From Nocardiopsis alborubida (GTDB lineage: Bacteria > Actinomycetota > Actinomycetes > Streptosporangiales > Streptosporangiaceae), in the NCBI RefSeq assembly GCF_012396365.1, contig NZ_JAAXPG010000010.1, positions 62,001-126,000 of the forward strand: a stretch of DNA of 64,000 bases, given 5' to 3'. The position numbers and the translations under genes were made by a program. Positions 1 through 8,615 of the stretch are shown here, piece after piece. A model generated the notes under the pieces. The model worked only from the letters and a program-made list of their open reading frames with translations. It ran no database searches and was not told the DNA's origin. Each line of letters begins with the position of its first letter. Within the stretch, counting starts at the first letter, position 1.

Positions 1-667
1 GACCTCGATCAAGGCGAGCCTGTCCAGCCTGCGCGCCACCGACATCACCCTCACCGAGGAGGACCGCGAGGACCTGCTGGAGACGGTGGAGGAGTCCACC
101 GACCGGCTCAACCGGCTGATCGACAACCTGCTGGACATGAGCCGGGTGCACACCGACAACGTGCGCCCCAAGCTGCGCGCGGTGGGCCTGGAGGAGGTCG
201 TGCCCGTCACCCTGCTGGGCCTGCCGCACGAGGCGGTCGTGGTGGACGTGCCCGACCGCCTCCCCCGCGTCCGTGTCGACGCAGGGCTGCTGGAGCGGGC
301 GGTGGCCAACGTGATCTCCAACGCGGTCCGGTACAACCCGGACCCGCGCCTGCCGGTGCTGGTCTCGGCGAGCGCGCACGGCGGCAGCGTCCAGCTGCGC
401 GTGGTGGACCGCGGTCCCGGGGTCTCCGACGAGGGCAAACAGCGCATGTTCGAGGCCTTCCAGCGCCTGGGCGACGCCCCCCAGGGCACGGGGGTGGGGC
501 TGGGGCTGGCGGTCGCGCGTGGTTTCGTTGAGGCGATGCACGGCAGACTCGACCCCGAGGACACCCCCGGGGGCGGTCTGACCATGGTCTTCACGCTCCG
601 TGCTGTGGAGAAGAGCGAGACGGACGCCGGAGACGGGAAGGGGACCGATGCGGGTCCTGGTCGTTGA
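1..667 (+). CDS. kdpD: KdpD-type sensor histidine kinase, C-terminal part (gene starts before the window)
   Basis: This is the C-terminal part of the membrane sensor kinase that controls high-affinity potassium uptake with the response regulator encoded next. The reading frame is open from base 2, so the sensor, membrane and phospho-acceptor His parts lie upstream of the window. The visible part begins just after the H-box helix (SIKASLSSLR). It continues into an ATP-binding domain with an N-box (VISNAVRYNP), a G1 box (VDRGPGVSDEG), an F box (MFEAFQRLG) and a G2 box (GVGLGLAVARG). The stop overlaps the kdpE start by 20 nt, which implies translational coupling. The Kdp assignment rests on the H-box neighbourhood and the KdpE partner. 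Another OmpR-class kinase is possible. Confidence 0.85.
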   Translation, partial: TSIKASLSSLRATDITLTEEDREDLLETVEESTDRLNRLIDNLLDMSRVHTDNVRPKLRAVGLEEVVPVTLLGLPHEAVVVDVPDRLPRVRVDAGLLERAVANVISNAVRYNPDPRLPVLVSASAHGGSVQLRVVDRGPGVSDEGKQRMFEAFQRLGDAPQGTGVGLGLAVARGFVEAMHGRLDPEDTPGGGLTMVFTLRAVEKSETDAGDGKGTDAGPGR

Positions 668-1343
668 CGACGACATGCAGATCATCCGGGCGATGCGGAT
701 CAACCTGCGGGCGCGGGGGCACGACGTGGACACCGCGGCCGACGGGGCGTCCGCGCTGCGGCTGGCCGCGGACAACCACCCCGACGTGGTCCTGCTCGAC
801 CTGGGGCTGCCCGACATGGAGGGCATGGAGGTCATACAGCGGCTGCGCGGGTGGTCGCAGGTGCCGATCATCGTGCTGTCGGCGCGGCACTCGGCCGGTG
901 AGAAGGTGCGCTGCCTGGACTCGGGCGCCGACGACTACGTCACCAAGCCGTTCGGGATGGACGAGCTGCTGGCCCGCATGCGCGCGGCGGAGCGGCGGTC
1001 GGTGCGCGTCGACGAGGCCCCGGTGGTGCGCACGCCCTCCTTCACCGTGGACCTGGGCGCCAAGCGGGTGCTGCGGGAGGGCGAGGAGGTCAGGCTCACC
1101 CCGACGGAGTGGCACATCCTGGAGATCCTGGCCCGGCACGCGGGTCAGCTGGTCAGCCAGCGCCAGCTGCTGCACGACGTGTGGGGCCCGGCCTACCAGA
1201 GCGAGACCAACTACCTGCGGGTGTACATGGCGCAGCTGCGCCGCAAGCTGGAGCCCGACCCGGCGTGCCCGCGGTACCTGATCACCGAGGCGGGCCGGGG
1301 CTACCGCTTCGAGAGGGCCGGCTCGGCGCAGCCCGGGGACTGA
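648..1343 (+). CDS. kdpE: KdpE-type response regulator
   Basis: OmpR/PhoB-family transcription factor of 231 aa, the expected length. The receiver domain is at about residues 1-115, with acidic pocket D7-D9, phospho-acceptor D51 in VVLLDLGLPD and the conserved K100 in VTKPF. A winged-helix DNA-binding domain follows (about 135-228), ending in the typical ITEAGRGYRF. The ATG at 648 was chosen because translation from it starts directly with MRVLVVDDD and AAGGGG precedes it; an upstream in-frame start would add an unrelated tail. It overlaps the kinase gene by 20 nt. By family it would activate the kdpFABC potassium ATPase genes, which are not in this window and may lie upstream. Confidence 0.9.
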   Translation: MRVLVVDDDMQIIRAMRINLRARGHDVDTAADGASALRLAADNHPDVVLLDLGLPDMEGMEVIQRLRGWSQVPIIVLSARHSAGEKVRCLDSGADDYVTKPFGMDELLARMRAAERRSVRVDEAPVVRTPSFTVDLGAKRVLREGEEVRLTPTEWHILEILARHAGQLVSQRQLLHDVWGPAYQSETNYLRVYMAQLRRKLEPDPACPRYLITEAGRGYRFERAGSAQPGD

Positions 1344-1350
1344 ACCCGTC

Positions 1351-1399
1351 GACACGTGCCGGTGCGGTCCGCGACGCCCGGGCCGTCCCGGCACGTGTC
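1351..1399. terminator. Hairpin terminator between convergent kdpE and the kinase-like gene
   Basis: A perfect 12-bp inverted repeat, GACACGTGCCGG at 1351-1362 and CCGGCACGTGTC at 1388-1399, encloses a 25-nt GC-rich loop. It begins 7 nt after the kdpE stop and lies before the end of the convergent gene at 1452. There is no U-tract, as is usual for actinobacterial terminators. It is unrelated in sequence to the 55-nt hairpin family found elsewhere in the window. Confidence 0.6.
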
Positions 1400-1451
1400 C
1401 GGACCGGCGGCGGCCGGGGTGGAGGTCATCGGCGCAGGTGCCCGGCGCGGG

Positions 1452-2381
1452 TCACAGGACGAAGGCCTCCCCCTCCGAGAGCTCGATGAGCATGTCGAAC
1501 TCGTCGGTGCCACCGTGGCCGCGGTTGGCCCTGGCCACCGCCAGGCAGGGCGCGAACGCGCGCACCCACGCCATCATCCGGTCGCCGTCCACGCCGAGGG
1601 CGCCGGAGAGCGCGTCCACGCGCTGCACCACCTCGGGCAGGCTGGTGGCCCTCCACAGGGCCCAGTCCACGGCGTCGACCGCCGCGTCGCCCAGGCAGGC
1701 GCGCGGGTCGACGGCCACCAGGCCGCGCCGACCGCCGTCGATGACGTTGCCCGGGTGCAGGTCGCCGTGGACGGGTACGACGTCCACCGTGCCGTTGGCC
1801 AGGTCGCGGGCCCGGCAGAACCCCTGGTGCATGGCGGACGCGGACACCACCTCGGCGGCGGGCCCCTCGGCGCGCTCCCGGTTCCACAGGTCGAAGATGA
1901 ACTGCACCCGCGAGGTCAGCGGACGCAGTTCGAGCAGTTCCCGCCGGGGCACCTCGACGGAGTGCAGCTCGGAGATGAGCGCGCCGACGGTCTCCATCGG
2001 CGGTACCCGCCCGCCCTCCGCGACGGTGTCGCCGTCGATCCGCTCCATGAGGATGGCCCCCCGCGCGTCGTCGACCTCCCACACGCGGGGCACGCGCCCG
2101 GAGGCCTCCCACATCCGCAGCACACGCGCCTCGGACGCGGCCAGGCCGGTGTCCGGGGAGAGCTTGAGAACCGCGCGGTCGCCGTCCGGGCGGACGACGT
2201 AGACGACGACGGAGGTCCGGCCGTGGGAAGCCGGTCCCTCGACGGTCAGCCCCCACTCCGAGGCGATCTCGGCGACGATCCCCGGGAGTTCGGTCAGCCA
2301 CTCGCCGACGTGGCTGCCGAAGCGCCGTTCCAGACGCCGACGCTGCCGGTCATCGACGAACTGCGCTGTGACGTCTTTCAT
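1452..2381 (-). CDS. Aminoglycoside phosphotransferase / streptomycin 6-kinase-like protein
   Basis: A 309-aa kinase-like protein of the aminoglycoside/hydroxyurea phosphotransferase type (APH(6)-like), which would transfer phosphate from ATP to a sugar or aminoglycoside hydroxyl. An N-terminal ATP-binding lobe has the lysine strand AVLKLSP and the hinge ILMERIDG. The catalytic loop HGDLHPGN is near residue 200, with Asp as base and Asn for metal. A second metal-binding Asp sits in VAVDPRACLGD. The start ATG is the first in frame and gives a family-sized protein. It stands alone, convergent with kdpE. A resistance role is only an inference, because many actinomycetes carry such genes without a proven substrate. 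Confidence 0.78.
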   Translation of the reverse strand: MKDVTAQFVDDRQRRRLERRFGSHVGEWLTELPGIVAEIASEWGLTVEGPASHGRTSVVVYVVRPDGDRAVLKLSPDTGLAASEARVLRMWEASGRVPRVWEVDDARGAILMERIDGDTVAEGGRVPPMETVGALISELHSVEVPRRELLELRPLTSRVQFIFDLWNRERAEGPAAEVVSASAMHQGFCRARDLANGTVDVVPVHGDLHPGNVIDGGRRGLVAVDPRACLGDAAVDAVDWALWRATSLPEVVQRVDALSGALGVDGDRMMAWVRAFAPCLAVARANRGHGGTDEFDMLIELSEGEAFVL

Positions 2382-2747
2382 ACATCCACCTTAGGTTCGC
2401 TCGCGTCGATGACGGTTCGGGTCGGGCCCCTCACGGGTCGGCGGAGCCGCGGACCGCACGGTCCGCGGCGCACGGGCGCTGTTCGGGTCCCGGACCGGTC
2501 GCGGGGGTCCTCCGCGCCGGCGGGGGGAGCAGGGGACCGCCGGAGGAGTCGCGTCCGGTCGCCTCCGCGCCGTACGGGAGGCGGCGCGGTACGGGTGCCG
2601 CGTTTGTGGGTGCGGGGAGTTCCCGCCCGCTTGCCCCATACCCACCGGCGCGCTCCCGGTAACGGCACCGCGGCGTCCCGAACTCCTCCGATCACCCGTG
2701 CGGTCGGCGGTGTCACCTTCGGTGTCGGTCCGTCGGGACCCGCGGCC

Positions 2748-3425
2748 TCAGGCCAGGCGCCTCCTGGCCGCCCGGTGCTGGGCGAGGAGGGTGTCCACGA
2801 CCAGTTCGGAGGGCCACAGGGGCTCGGTGATCGCGGTGACGTCCAGACCCCGCAGCAGGTCGAAGTCGGGGCCGTCGACGAGTCTCCACGCGGCGACGGC
2901 GACGTTGTCCTGGCCGTGGCGGCGCAGCCGGTCGACGGCGTCCAGCACCGACGGCGCCCAGGTGCGCAGGTAGCCCACCTGGACGGGGGAGTCGAGGCGG
3001 CGGCTGAGCATGCGAGCCACGTCCATGACGACCTGGCGCTCCTCGGTCCCGGTGGTGCCGTCGGCGGCCAGGACCACGCCGTCGGACGAGCCCCAGCCGG
3101 AGTCGGCCAGCCGTCCGGCGAGGTCGGCGACGATGGACGGGACCGCGCCCAGCGGCGGGGTCTGGCAGGAGTCGCGCACACGGCCGAGGTCGAGCCGGGA
3201 GAGCAGGTGGGCGCTGGCGACGTCGCCGCCCGCGACGAACGCGGGGACGACCACCTTGGGCCCCCGGACGGAGTGGACGGTGGCGGCGACGTCGTCGGGG
3301 CTGCCGAAGGCCGGGGTCACCGGCACCTCTCCCCTGCTGGCCACAGCCTCGGCCAGGCCCCACAGGGCTTCCCGGCGGTGGGTGTCACGTGAGTCGTCGG
3401 CTACGAGGACCATCGTCGGGACCAT
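2748..3425 (-). CDS. CbiX/SirB-like chelatase-fold protein lacking the metal-ligand histidines
   Basis: A 225-aa protein resembling CbiX-type sirohydrochlorin chelatases: N-terminal LVADDSRDTHR, then the strand VVVPAFVAGGDV, and a second half of similar pattern (VVLAADGTTGTEE). In active family members the first motif reads like AHGSR and the second contains GYHV, where His ligands bind the metal. Here both His positions read Asp, so chelatase activity is doubtful. The ATG at 3425 is preceded by GAAGGAG at good spacing; the upstream in-frame extension lacks a ribosome site. No cobalamin or siroheme genes are nearby. The fold is reasonably supported. The function is unknown. Confidence 0.55.
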   Translation of the reverse strand: MVPTMVLVADDSRDTHRREALWGLAEAVASRGEVPVTPAFGSPDDVAATVHSVRGPKVVVPAFVAGGDVASAHLLSRLDLGRVRDSCQTPPLGAVPSIVADLAGRLADSGWGSSDGVVLAADGTTGTEERQVVMDVARMLSRRLDSPVQVGYLRTWAPSVLDAVDRLRRHGQDNVAVAAWRLVDGPDFDLLRGLDVTAITEPLWPSELVVDTLLAQHRAARRRLA

Positions 3426-4326
3426 GCACGGCTCCTTCGGTACATCTGGGGGGAGAACTGCCCTTGCCCGCCGAGCGTAAAGCGGCTCAGTTTCACGGGG
3501 GTTCTGCCGTGTTACGCGGAGGAAAAAAGCGAACAATGGCTGTGGTGGTTATGACCACCGAGAGTCTCCGTGAACCATAACAATCGCCTAAAAAACGGGG
3601 CGTGTCCACTTCCGGGGAGAGTGGCGTACGACTCACGGGGCCCGGAGGGCGAAGGGGACTATCCTTGTCCCCGAGAGGGCCGACATCCCCCACCTGCCCC
3701 GACGATCCGCCTCTCCCTCCTCACCCCGGCGCCGGCCCCCGGCAGGACATGGCGGACACCACATCCCATTCCCAGACGGGCGAATATCCGCTTTCGTCCG
3801 GACCTCTCTAGAGAAATACCCGGCAAAGCTTTTCTCATGCATTCGCCGGGTGCGGATGCACGTGCTGCGGAATGTGCGGCAGCCGCCCTGCCTGAGAGGA
3901 CGCGGATTTTCGCTTCTCCTCGGAGCGCACCGTTTCCGACCGCCGTCCGGCCGCCGTCCGGCCGCTGTTCGGCCGCCGCCCGGTCCCCGTCCGGTCCGGT
4001 GCGGCGCCGTCCCGGTTCCGGCCGTTCCGACCGCCCCGCACGCGCGCGAGCAGACTCTTTGCACATCTCACCCCTTGTCGTCAAGGGTGTGCACTCCTCC
4101 AAGCCTCCATAACCGCACACCACCTGACGTGGGGGGACAGGATGCGGGTCCGGCGTGATCACTTGCCATGACCCCCTCGGCCCGCTCACACTTGGTACAG
4201 ATGGAGCGCGTACCCGCAGGCGGCACCCGCCGCGGGAACGCTCCGGGCCGCCGCCCGACCGGACTCCCCACCTCCGGACGGGCCGCGCCCCCAGATCCGC
4301 ACCGAACCATCCAGACTGGAGTGAGC
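3426..4326. other. Long intergenic region (901 nt), no convincing gene
   Basis: I see no credible coding sequence here. The open frames on both strands are Arg/Pro-rich shadows without ribosome sites or recognisable domains. The stretch holds the divergent promoters of the flanking genes. It has a moderately AT-rich segment near 3470-3600, a small inverted repeat ACCCGGC/GCCGGGT around 3820-3855, and a run of short direct repeats of the type GGCCGCCGTCC between about 3943 and 3990. The function of these repeats is unknown. Confidence 0.4.
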
Positions 4327-5142
4327 ATGGCCGTCCACCCTCGGGTGCAGACGCTGGCCCAGACCTTTCTCGCGCACGCCGACCAGGAGGCCCCCGGCCT
4401 GGTCGAAGGCCTCTACCTGACCGGTTCGGTCGCCCTCGGCGACTTCCGCCCCCACACCAGCGACGTCGACTTCGTCATCGTCACCGGTCACACGCCCGGC
4501 AGGCACGAGCTGGAGCTGCTGCGGCGCGTCCACGCGCGCACCCGCGCCGCCGCCACCGGACCCCAGTTCAACGGCGTCCACGTCACCTGGGACGACCTCA
4601 CCCGCGACCCCTCGGCCTGCGGCCCGGTCGCCTCGGTGATCGGCGGCCGGTTCCGCAGCCGGGCCAGCGCCGACGTCAACCCCGTCACGTGGCACATCCT
4701 CGCCGAACACGGCGTGACCGTGCGCGGCCCGCACCCGCTCGAACTGGACGTGTGGGACGAGCCCGAGAGCCTGCGCGCCTGGTCGCTGGGCTCCCTGGAC
4801 GAGCAGTGGCGGCGCTGGCGCGAGAAGGCGGGCCGTCTGGTCACGCCCCGCGGCCTGGCCGTCCTGGGCTCCCTGGCGCCCTCCTGGAGCGTGCTGAGCG
4901 TCAGCCGCCTGCACTTCACGCTCAAGACCGGGGAGATCACCTCCAAGACCGGCGCGGGCGCCTACGCCCTGCACGCCTTCCCCGACCGGTGGCAGCGCAT
5001 CGTCAACGAGTGCCTGCGCGTGCGCCGCAACGTCAGCGCGCCCTCCCTGTACGAGAGCGCGCTGGCCCGGCGCAGGGCCGCCCTGGACTACATCGAGATG
5101 GTGCTGGACGACTCCCTGCGCCCCGGCCTGGCCGCGGCCTGA
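4327..5142 (+). CDS. Nucleotidyltransferase-domain protein, aminoglycoside adenylyltransferase-like
   Basis: A 271-aa protein with an N-terminal nucleotidyltransferase fold. The motif GSVALGDFRPHTSDVDFVIV near residues 30-50 carries the GS and the DxD metal-binding pair, followed by an all-helical C-terminal half like the ANT(3'')/AadA family and DUF4111 proteins. The family transfers AMP to small-molecule hydroxyls. The ATG at 4327 has GGAG at 4318-4321; a GTG 6 nt earlier is less well placed. The gene stands alone and its neighbours do not suggest a substrate. A resistance function is an inference only. Confidence 0.68.
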   Translation: MAVHPRVQTLAQTFLAHADQEAPGLVEGLYLTGSVALGDFRPHTSDVDFVIVTGHTPGRHELELLRRVHARTRAAATGPQFNGVHVTWDDLTRDPSACGPVASVIGGRFRSRASADVNPVTWHILAEHGVTVRGPHPLELDVWDEPESLRAWSLGSLDEQWRRWREKAGRLVTPRGLAVLGSLAPSWSVLSVSRLHFTLKTGEITSKTGAGAYALHAFPDRWQRIVNECLRVRRNVSAPSLYESALARRRAALDYIEMVLDDSLRPGLAAA

Positions 5143-5290
5143 GCCGTTCGGAGCCACCGCCGGGACCACCGGGGCCGCCGCGGCCCGAACCGCCCGTGGA
5201 CGGGCCGGAGGAGTTCTCCCCGCGGTCGCCGGGGTCCGGATCCTCCGCTTGCGTACCGCCAGGAGCACGCTCCCGACTACCCTGGGGCAC

Positions 5291-5845
5291 ATGACCATGC
5301 GCCCCATCGTCCGTTTCGGCGACCCCGTCCTCGTCACGCCCACCACCCCCGTCACCCGGTTCGACAAGCACACCCAGGCGCTGGTGGACGACCTCCTGGA
5401 GACGGTCGAGGCCCCTGGGCGGGCGGGCCTGGCCGCCAACCAGATCGGCGTGGGCCTGCGCGTGTTCAGCTACAACGTCGAGGGCCGGCTCGGCTACGTG
5501 ATCAACCCGCGGATCGCCGAACTGTCGGAGGAGGTCCAGGAGGGCGACGAGGGCTGCCTGTCGGTCCCCCAGCTGTGGTACCCCGCCGCACGGGCCGAGC
5601 GCGCCGTCGTCACCGGCGTGGACCTGCGCAACGAACCGGTCACCGTGGAGGGGACCGGGCTGATGGCCCGCTGCCTCCAGCACGAGACCGACCACCTCGA
5701 CGGCATGGTCTACATCGAGCGCCTGGCCCCGCAGACCCGCAAGCGGGCCCTGCGCGACATCCGCCGCTCGGACTGGTTCATGCCGGCCGAGTCTCCCGAG
5801 CCCGCGGGCGTGCGGCTGCCCAGCGCCTTCGGCGGCGCGAGCTGA
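5291..5845 (+). CDS. def: Peptide deformylase
   Basis: A zinc/iron hydrolase that removes the N-formyl group from nascent proteins. All three family motifs are present in order: GLAANQIG (motif 1, usual GxGLAAxQ), EGCLSVP (motif 2, metal-ligand Cys) and QHETDHLDG (motif 3, two His ligands and the catalytic Glu). The length of about 184 aa is normal. Translation can start at the ATG at 5291 or at a second ATG 6 nt later; the ribosome site is weak (CTGGGG). Actinomycetes often carry more than one deformylase, and this copy is not next to fmt, so it may be an accessory paralog. Confidence 0.93.
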   Translation: MTMRPIVRFGDPVLVTPTTPVTRFDKHTQALVDDLLETVEAPGRAGLAANQIGVGLRVFSYNVEGRLGYVINPRIAELSEEVQEGDEGCLSVPQLWYPAARAERAVVTGVDLRNEPVTVEGTGLMARCLQHETDHLDGMVYIERLAPQTRKRALRDIRRSDWFMPAESPEPAGVRLPSAFGGAS

Positions 5846-6086
5846 CGCCCCTCCCGGCTCCGGTCCGGTGGGCAGGCTCCGGGACGGTCGGCCGGGGTCC
5901 GGTCCGGTCCCCGGCTGCGGGTATCTTCGGACACATCCCCGCGCAGTCTCCCAAGTCACGTGAGTAACGCACTAGGCACGTAACGCCAAGATCTCGTATG
6001 GTCTGCTGAGCATCTCCCGTCGCCGCGGCGCCCCCGTCACATGCCGCAGGCCAACCGGATGCGCTCGGACCATCCTCGGAGCAGAC

Positions 6087-7052
6087 ATGACACCCACTTC
6101 TCCCTCATTCACGCGCGGCAGGCGTGCCGCTCTGTCCCTCACCGCCCTGGCGGCGACCCTGCTGGTCGCGCTGCCCGGAACGGCGCTGGCGGAGCCGGAC
6201 AACGACGAGGTGGACATCGACGAACTGAACCGGCGGGCCGAGGAGCTGGAGGAGAGCTACGACGGAGAGCTCCTCCAGTTCAACGAGATCAAGGAGCGTG
6301 TGGACAAGGCCGAGGAGGACCTGGAGGAGGTCGAGGAGCGCCTGGCGGCCTCCCGGAGCGGCGTGTCCACCATCGCCTCCACCCAGTACAAGAGCGGCGG
6401 CATCGATCCGGCCTTCCAGGTGATCTTCTCCAGCGACCCGGAGAGCATGTTCGCCGACGCCGCGACCCTGAGCTACCTCGGGCAGAGCCAGTCCGAGCAG
6501 ATCTCCGACCTCATCCAGACGCGGGACGAGGCCGCCCTGGTCAACGAGGAGCTCCAGACCGAGCTGACCGAGGCCGAGGAGCTCATCGAGACGCTGGAGG
6601 AGGAGCGCGACGAGGTCGAGGCCAGGATCGAGGAGTACGAGGCGGAGCAGATCCCCGAGACCCCGGGCAACGGCACCATCCCGGCCAGCGCGAAGGGCTG
6701 GGGCTGGGACGGGGCCACGCCGCGCATGGCGGCGATCCGCGACGAGATCGTGCAGACCTTCGGCGCCCCCTACCCGGTCGGCTGCCTGCGCTCCAGCGCC
6801 GACGACCACGGCTCGGGACAGGCCTGCGACTTCATGATGAGCGCGGGCGGTGCGGTGCCCTCGGCGGAGAACCAGTCCCTGGGCTCGCAGATCTCCCAGT
6901 TCGGGATCGACAACGCCGACCGGCTGGGCATCAAGTACATCATCTGGGAGCAGCAGATCTGGCACTCCGCGTCGCGTCAGTGGAAGTGGATGGAGGACCG
7001 CGGCGACAACACCCAGAACCACTACGACCACGTGCACATCTCGTCGTACTAG
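6087..7052 (+). CDS. Secreted coiled-coil protein with a C-terminal D-Ala-D-Ala carboxypeptidase-like fold (ARB-07466-like)
   Basis: A 321-aa exported protein. The N-terminus has two Arg in RGRR, a hydrophobic stretch of about 20 residues and the signal cleavage site ALAEP. A long Glu-rich coiled coil follows (about 45-185), of the kind that precedes NlpC/P60 or M23 hydrolases. The C-terminal domain (about 205-321) has DDHGSGQACDFMM and ends with HYDHVHIS, the His/Asp pattern of Hedgehog/DD-peptidase zinc folds, plus a Cys pair likely to form a disulfide. It probably acts on or binds peptidoglycan outside the membrane. The stop codon TAG lies at the edge of a dispersed palindromic element. 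Catalysis is not proven. Confidence 0.75.
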   Translation: MTPTSPSFTRGRRAALSLTALAATLLVALPGTALAEPDNDEVDIDELNRRAEELEESYDGELLQFNEIKERVDKAEEDLEEVEERLAASRSGVSTIASTQYKSGGIDPAFQVIFSSDPESMFADAATLSYLGQSQSEQISDLIQTRDEAALVNEELQTELTEAEELIETLEEERDEVEARIEEYEAEQIPETPGNGTIPASAKGWGWDGATPRMAAIRDEIVQTFGAPYPVGCLRSSADDHGSGQACDFMMSAGGAVPSAENQSLGSQISQFGIDNADRLGIKYIIWEQQIWHSASRQWKWMEDRGDNTQNHYDHVHISSY

Positions 7053-7140
7053 TGGACGCCGGAAACGGGCCTGAACCGCGATGGTCCCGTACTTGCGGCG
7101 AGGTTGGACGGTCGAGGCGCGCTACGGGTACAGGACCACG
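7050..7140 (-). repeat. Dispersed palindromic element, copy A (inverted orientation, shortened flank)
   Basis: This is copy A of a five-member family. The hairpin plan is arms 7083-7100 and 7120-7137 with a 19-nt loop. The arms are partly decayed, with about 5 of 18 positions mismatched and some of those able to wobble. Read on the minus strand, it is followed by the family flank (TTCAGG, then TTTCCGGCGTCCACTAG), missing roughly 25 nt present in other copies. The end of the flank coincides with the TAG stop of the preceding gene. The element lies between convergent genes and may act as a two-way terminator. Confidence 0.75.
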
Positions 7141-7214
7141 GCGGAGGGGCCCGGCCGCGGCGGTCCCTCGCGGTCACGGCACCGGCCGTCCGAGGCGCTG
7201 CCGGGCGGCCGGGC

Positions 7215-8546
7215 TCAGCTGCGGGAGCGGGCTCCGCGCGTCGCACGCCCGCCGAGGGCGAGCGGCACCGAGGCCAGCAGCGCCGCGGCCGTGACCGCGA
7301 ACGCGGGCCCGTAGCCCGTCAGCTGGATCAGCAGCCCCAGGACCATCGCCCCCGCTCCCGAACCCGCGTCGTAGCCGATGTTCCACACCGCGCTGGCCCG
7401 TCCGTACCCGGCCGGGCCTGCGCGGTTCAGCATGAGGGTGACGGTCTCGTTCTGGACCGCGCCGAAGCCGAGGCCGAACACGGCCGCTCCCAGGAGCACC
7501 AGCAGTGCAGTCCCGGCTCCCGGGGTGTCCCCGACCGACCACAGCGCGGCGGTGACCAGGGCCATCCCCGCGACCGCGCCGACCATGCCCGGCAGCAGCA
7601 GGAGGGTGCGCCGGTGGCGGTCGTGCAGCATCCCGGCGGTCCATCTGCCGACCACCACCGCCAGCGCGTAGGCGGCCAGGGCTCCGCCCACCAGCCACGC
7701 CGCCTGGGCCAGGGGAATGGCCAGGAAGGTGATGACCGCGCTGGCCGACGAGGCGGTCAGCAGCATGAGCACCAGCGGCGCCGCCAGCGCCCGCAGCAGC
7801 GGGCGCTCCGGGCCGGGGTCGGCGCCCGGGGCCGGGCTGGAACCCGGGACGGCGGGCCGGACCGTGCTCCGCAGCGCCGACCGGTTGCGGCCGCCGTCGG
7901 CGTACCAGATGCCCCAGGCCAGGGCCCCGCCCAGGACCGAGCACAGACCGGTGAGCCAGAACGCGGTGTCGAAGCCGATGTTGAGGGCCAGCGCCACGCC
8001 GCCGGGCAGGATGAGCACCTGCGGCAGGCCGACCGCCAGCCCGTAGTAGCCGGTGGCCCGGCCGACCTGGTGGTGCGGGACCAGGCGGGCGGCGAGCACG
8101 GTCCCGGCGACGCTGACCATGCCGAAGCCGACGCCGCGCACCGCCGAGACGGCCACCAGCGGGCCGAGGTCGGCGGTCAGGGCGAACAGCGGGGTGGGAA
8201 GTCCCATCACCAGGGCGCCGACCGGGAACGCCCAGCGGTAGCCGCCCCTCTCCAGCAGCCAGGGCATGGCGAGCTGGGTGAGCACGGTGGTGAGCATGAA
8301 GGCGGCGGTGGTGCTTCCGGCGCCGAACTCGCCCGCGCCGCCGCGGGTGGCCCACAGGGGGACCAGGGGCAGGACGGCCGCGAAGCCGCAGAGACCGATC
8401 GCGGTCGCCGCGATGAGCAGGGCGAAACCCCGTCCGCGCAGGCCGGGGAGGGCGGGCGGGGTGGTGCTGTCGTCGGACGCGGCCCCGGCCGAGGCCGCGT
8501 CCGACGGTGTTCCGTTCCCGGATGAGGACGAACGAGATCGGATCAT
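7215..8546 (-). CDS. MFS transporter
   Basis: A 443-aa membrane protein with about 12 hydrophobic helices in two halves, typical of the major facilitator superfamily. The N-terminal 35 residues are a Ser/Ala-rich cytoplasmic tail. The conserved inter-helix region around VGRATGYYGLA and the overall spacing resemble drug or sugar-efflux MFS members (MFS_1). The ATG at 8546 is preceded by AAAGGAC. The substrate cannot be told. It reads toward the preceding secreted-protein gene, with palindromic copy A between them. The alpha/beta hydrolase gene ends 69 nt upstream on the same strand, so the two may share a transcript. Confidence 0.8.
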   Translation of the reverse strand: MIRSRSSSSGNGTPSDAASAGAASDDSTTPPALPGLRGRGFALLIAATAIGLCGFAAVLPLVPLWATRGGAGEFGAGSTTAAFMLTTVLTQLAMPWLLERGGYRWAFPVGALVMGLPTPLFALTADLGPLVAVSAVRGVGFGMVSVAGTVLAARLVPHHQVGRATGYYGLAVGLPQVLILPGGVALALNIGFDTAFWLTGLCSVLGGALAWGIWYADGGRNRSALRSTVRPAVPGSSPAPGADPGPERPLLRALAAPLVLMLLTASSASAVITFLAIPLAQAAWLVGGALAAYALAVVVGRWTAGMLHDRHRRTLLLLPGMVGAVAGMALVTAALWSVGDTPGAGTALLVLLGAAVFGLGFGAVQNETVTLMLNRAGPAGYGRASAVWNIGYDAGSGAGAMVLGLLIQLTGYGPAFAVTAAALLASVPLALGGRATRGARSRS

Positions 8547-8615
8547 CCGTCCTTTCTAGTCGACACGCGCGCACCTGTCGACGCGGCGCCGTTCCGCCCT
8601 GTTCAGCCGCCCCTC

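Noticed and set aside
3570..4189. Open frames on both strands in the 901-nt gap
   Set aside because: Arg/Pro-rich composition, no ribosome sites, no family resemblance, and mutual overlap. Typical of non-coding high-GC sequence.
5846..6086. Possible cyclic-di-AMP (ydaO) riboswitch before the secreted coiled-coil gene
   Set aside because: Such riboswitches precede similar wall-hydrolase genes in actinobacteria, but the conserved core sequences are not visible here.
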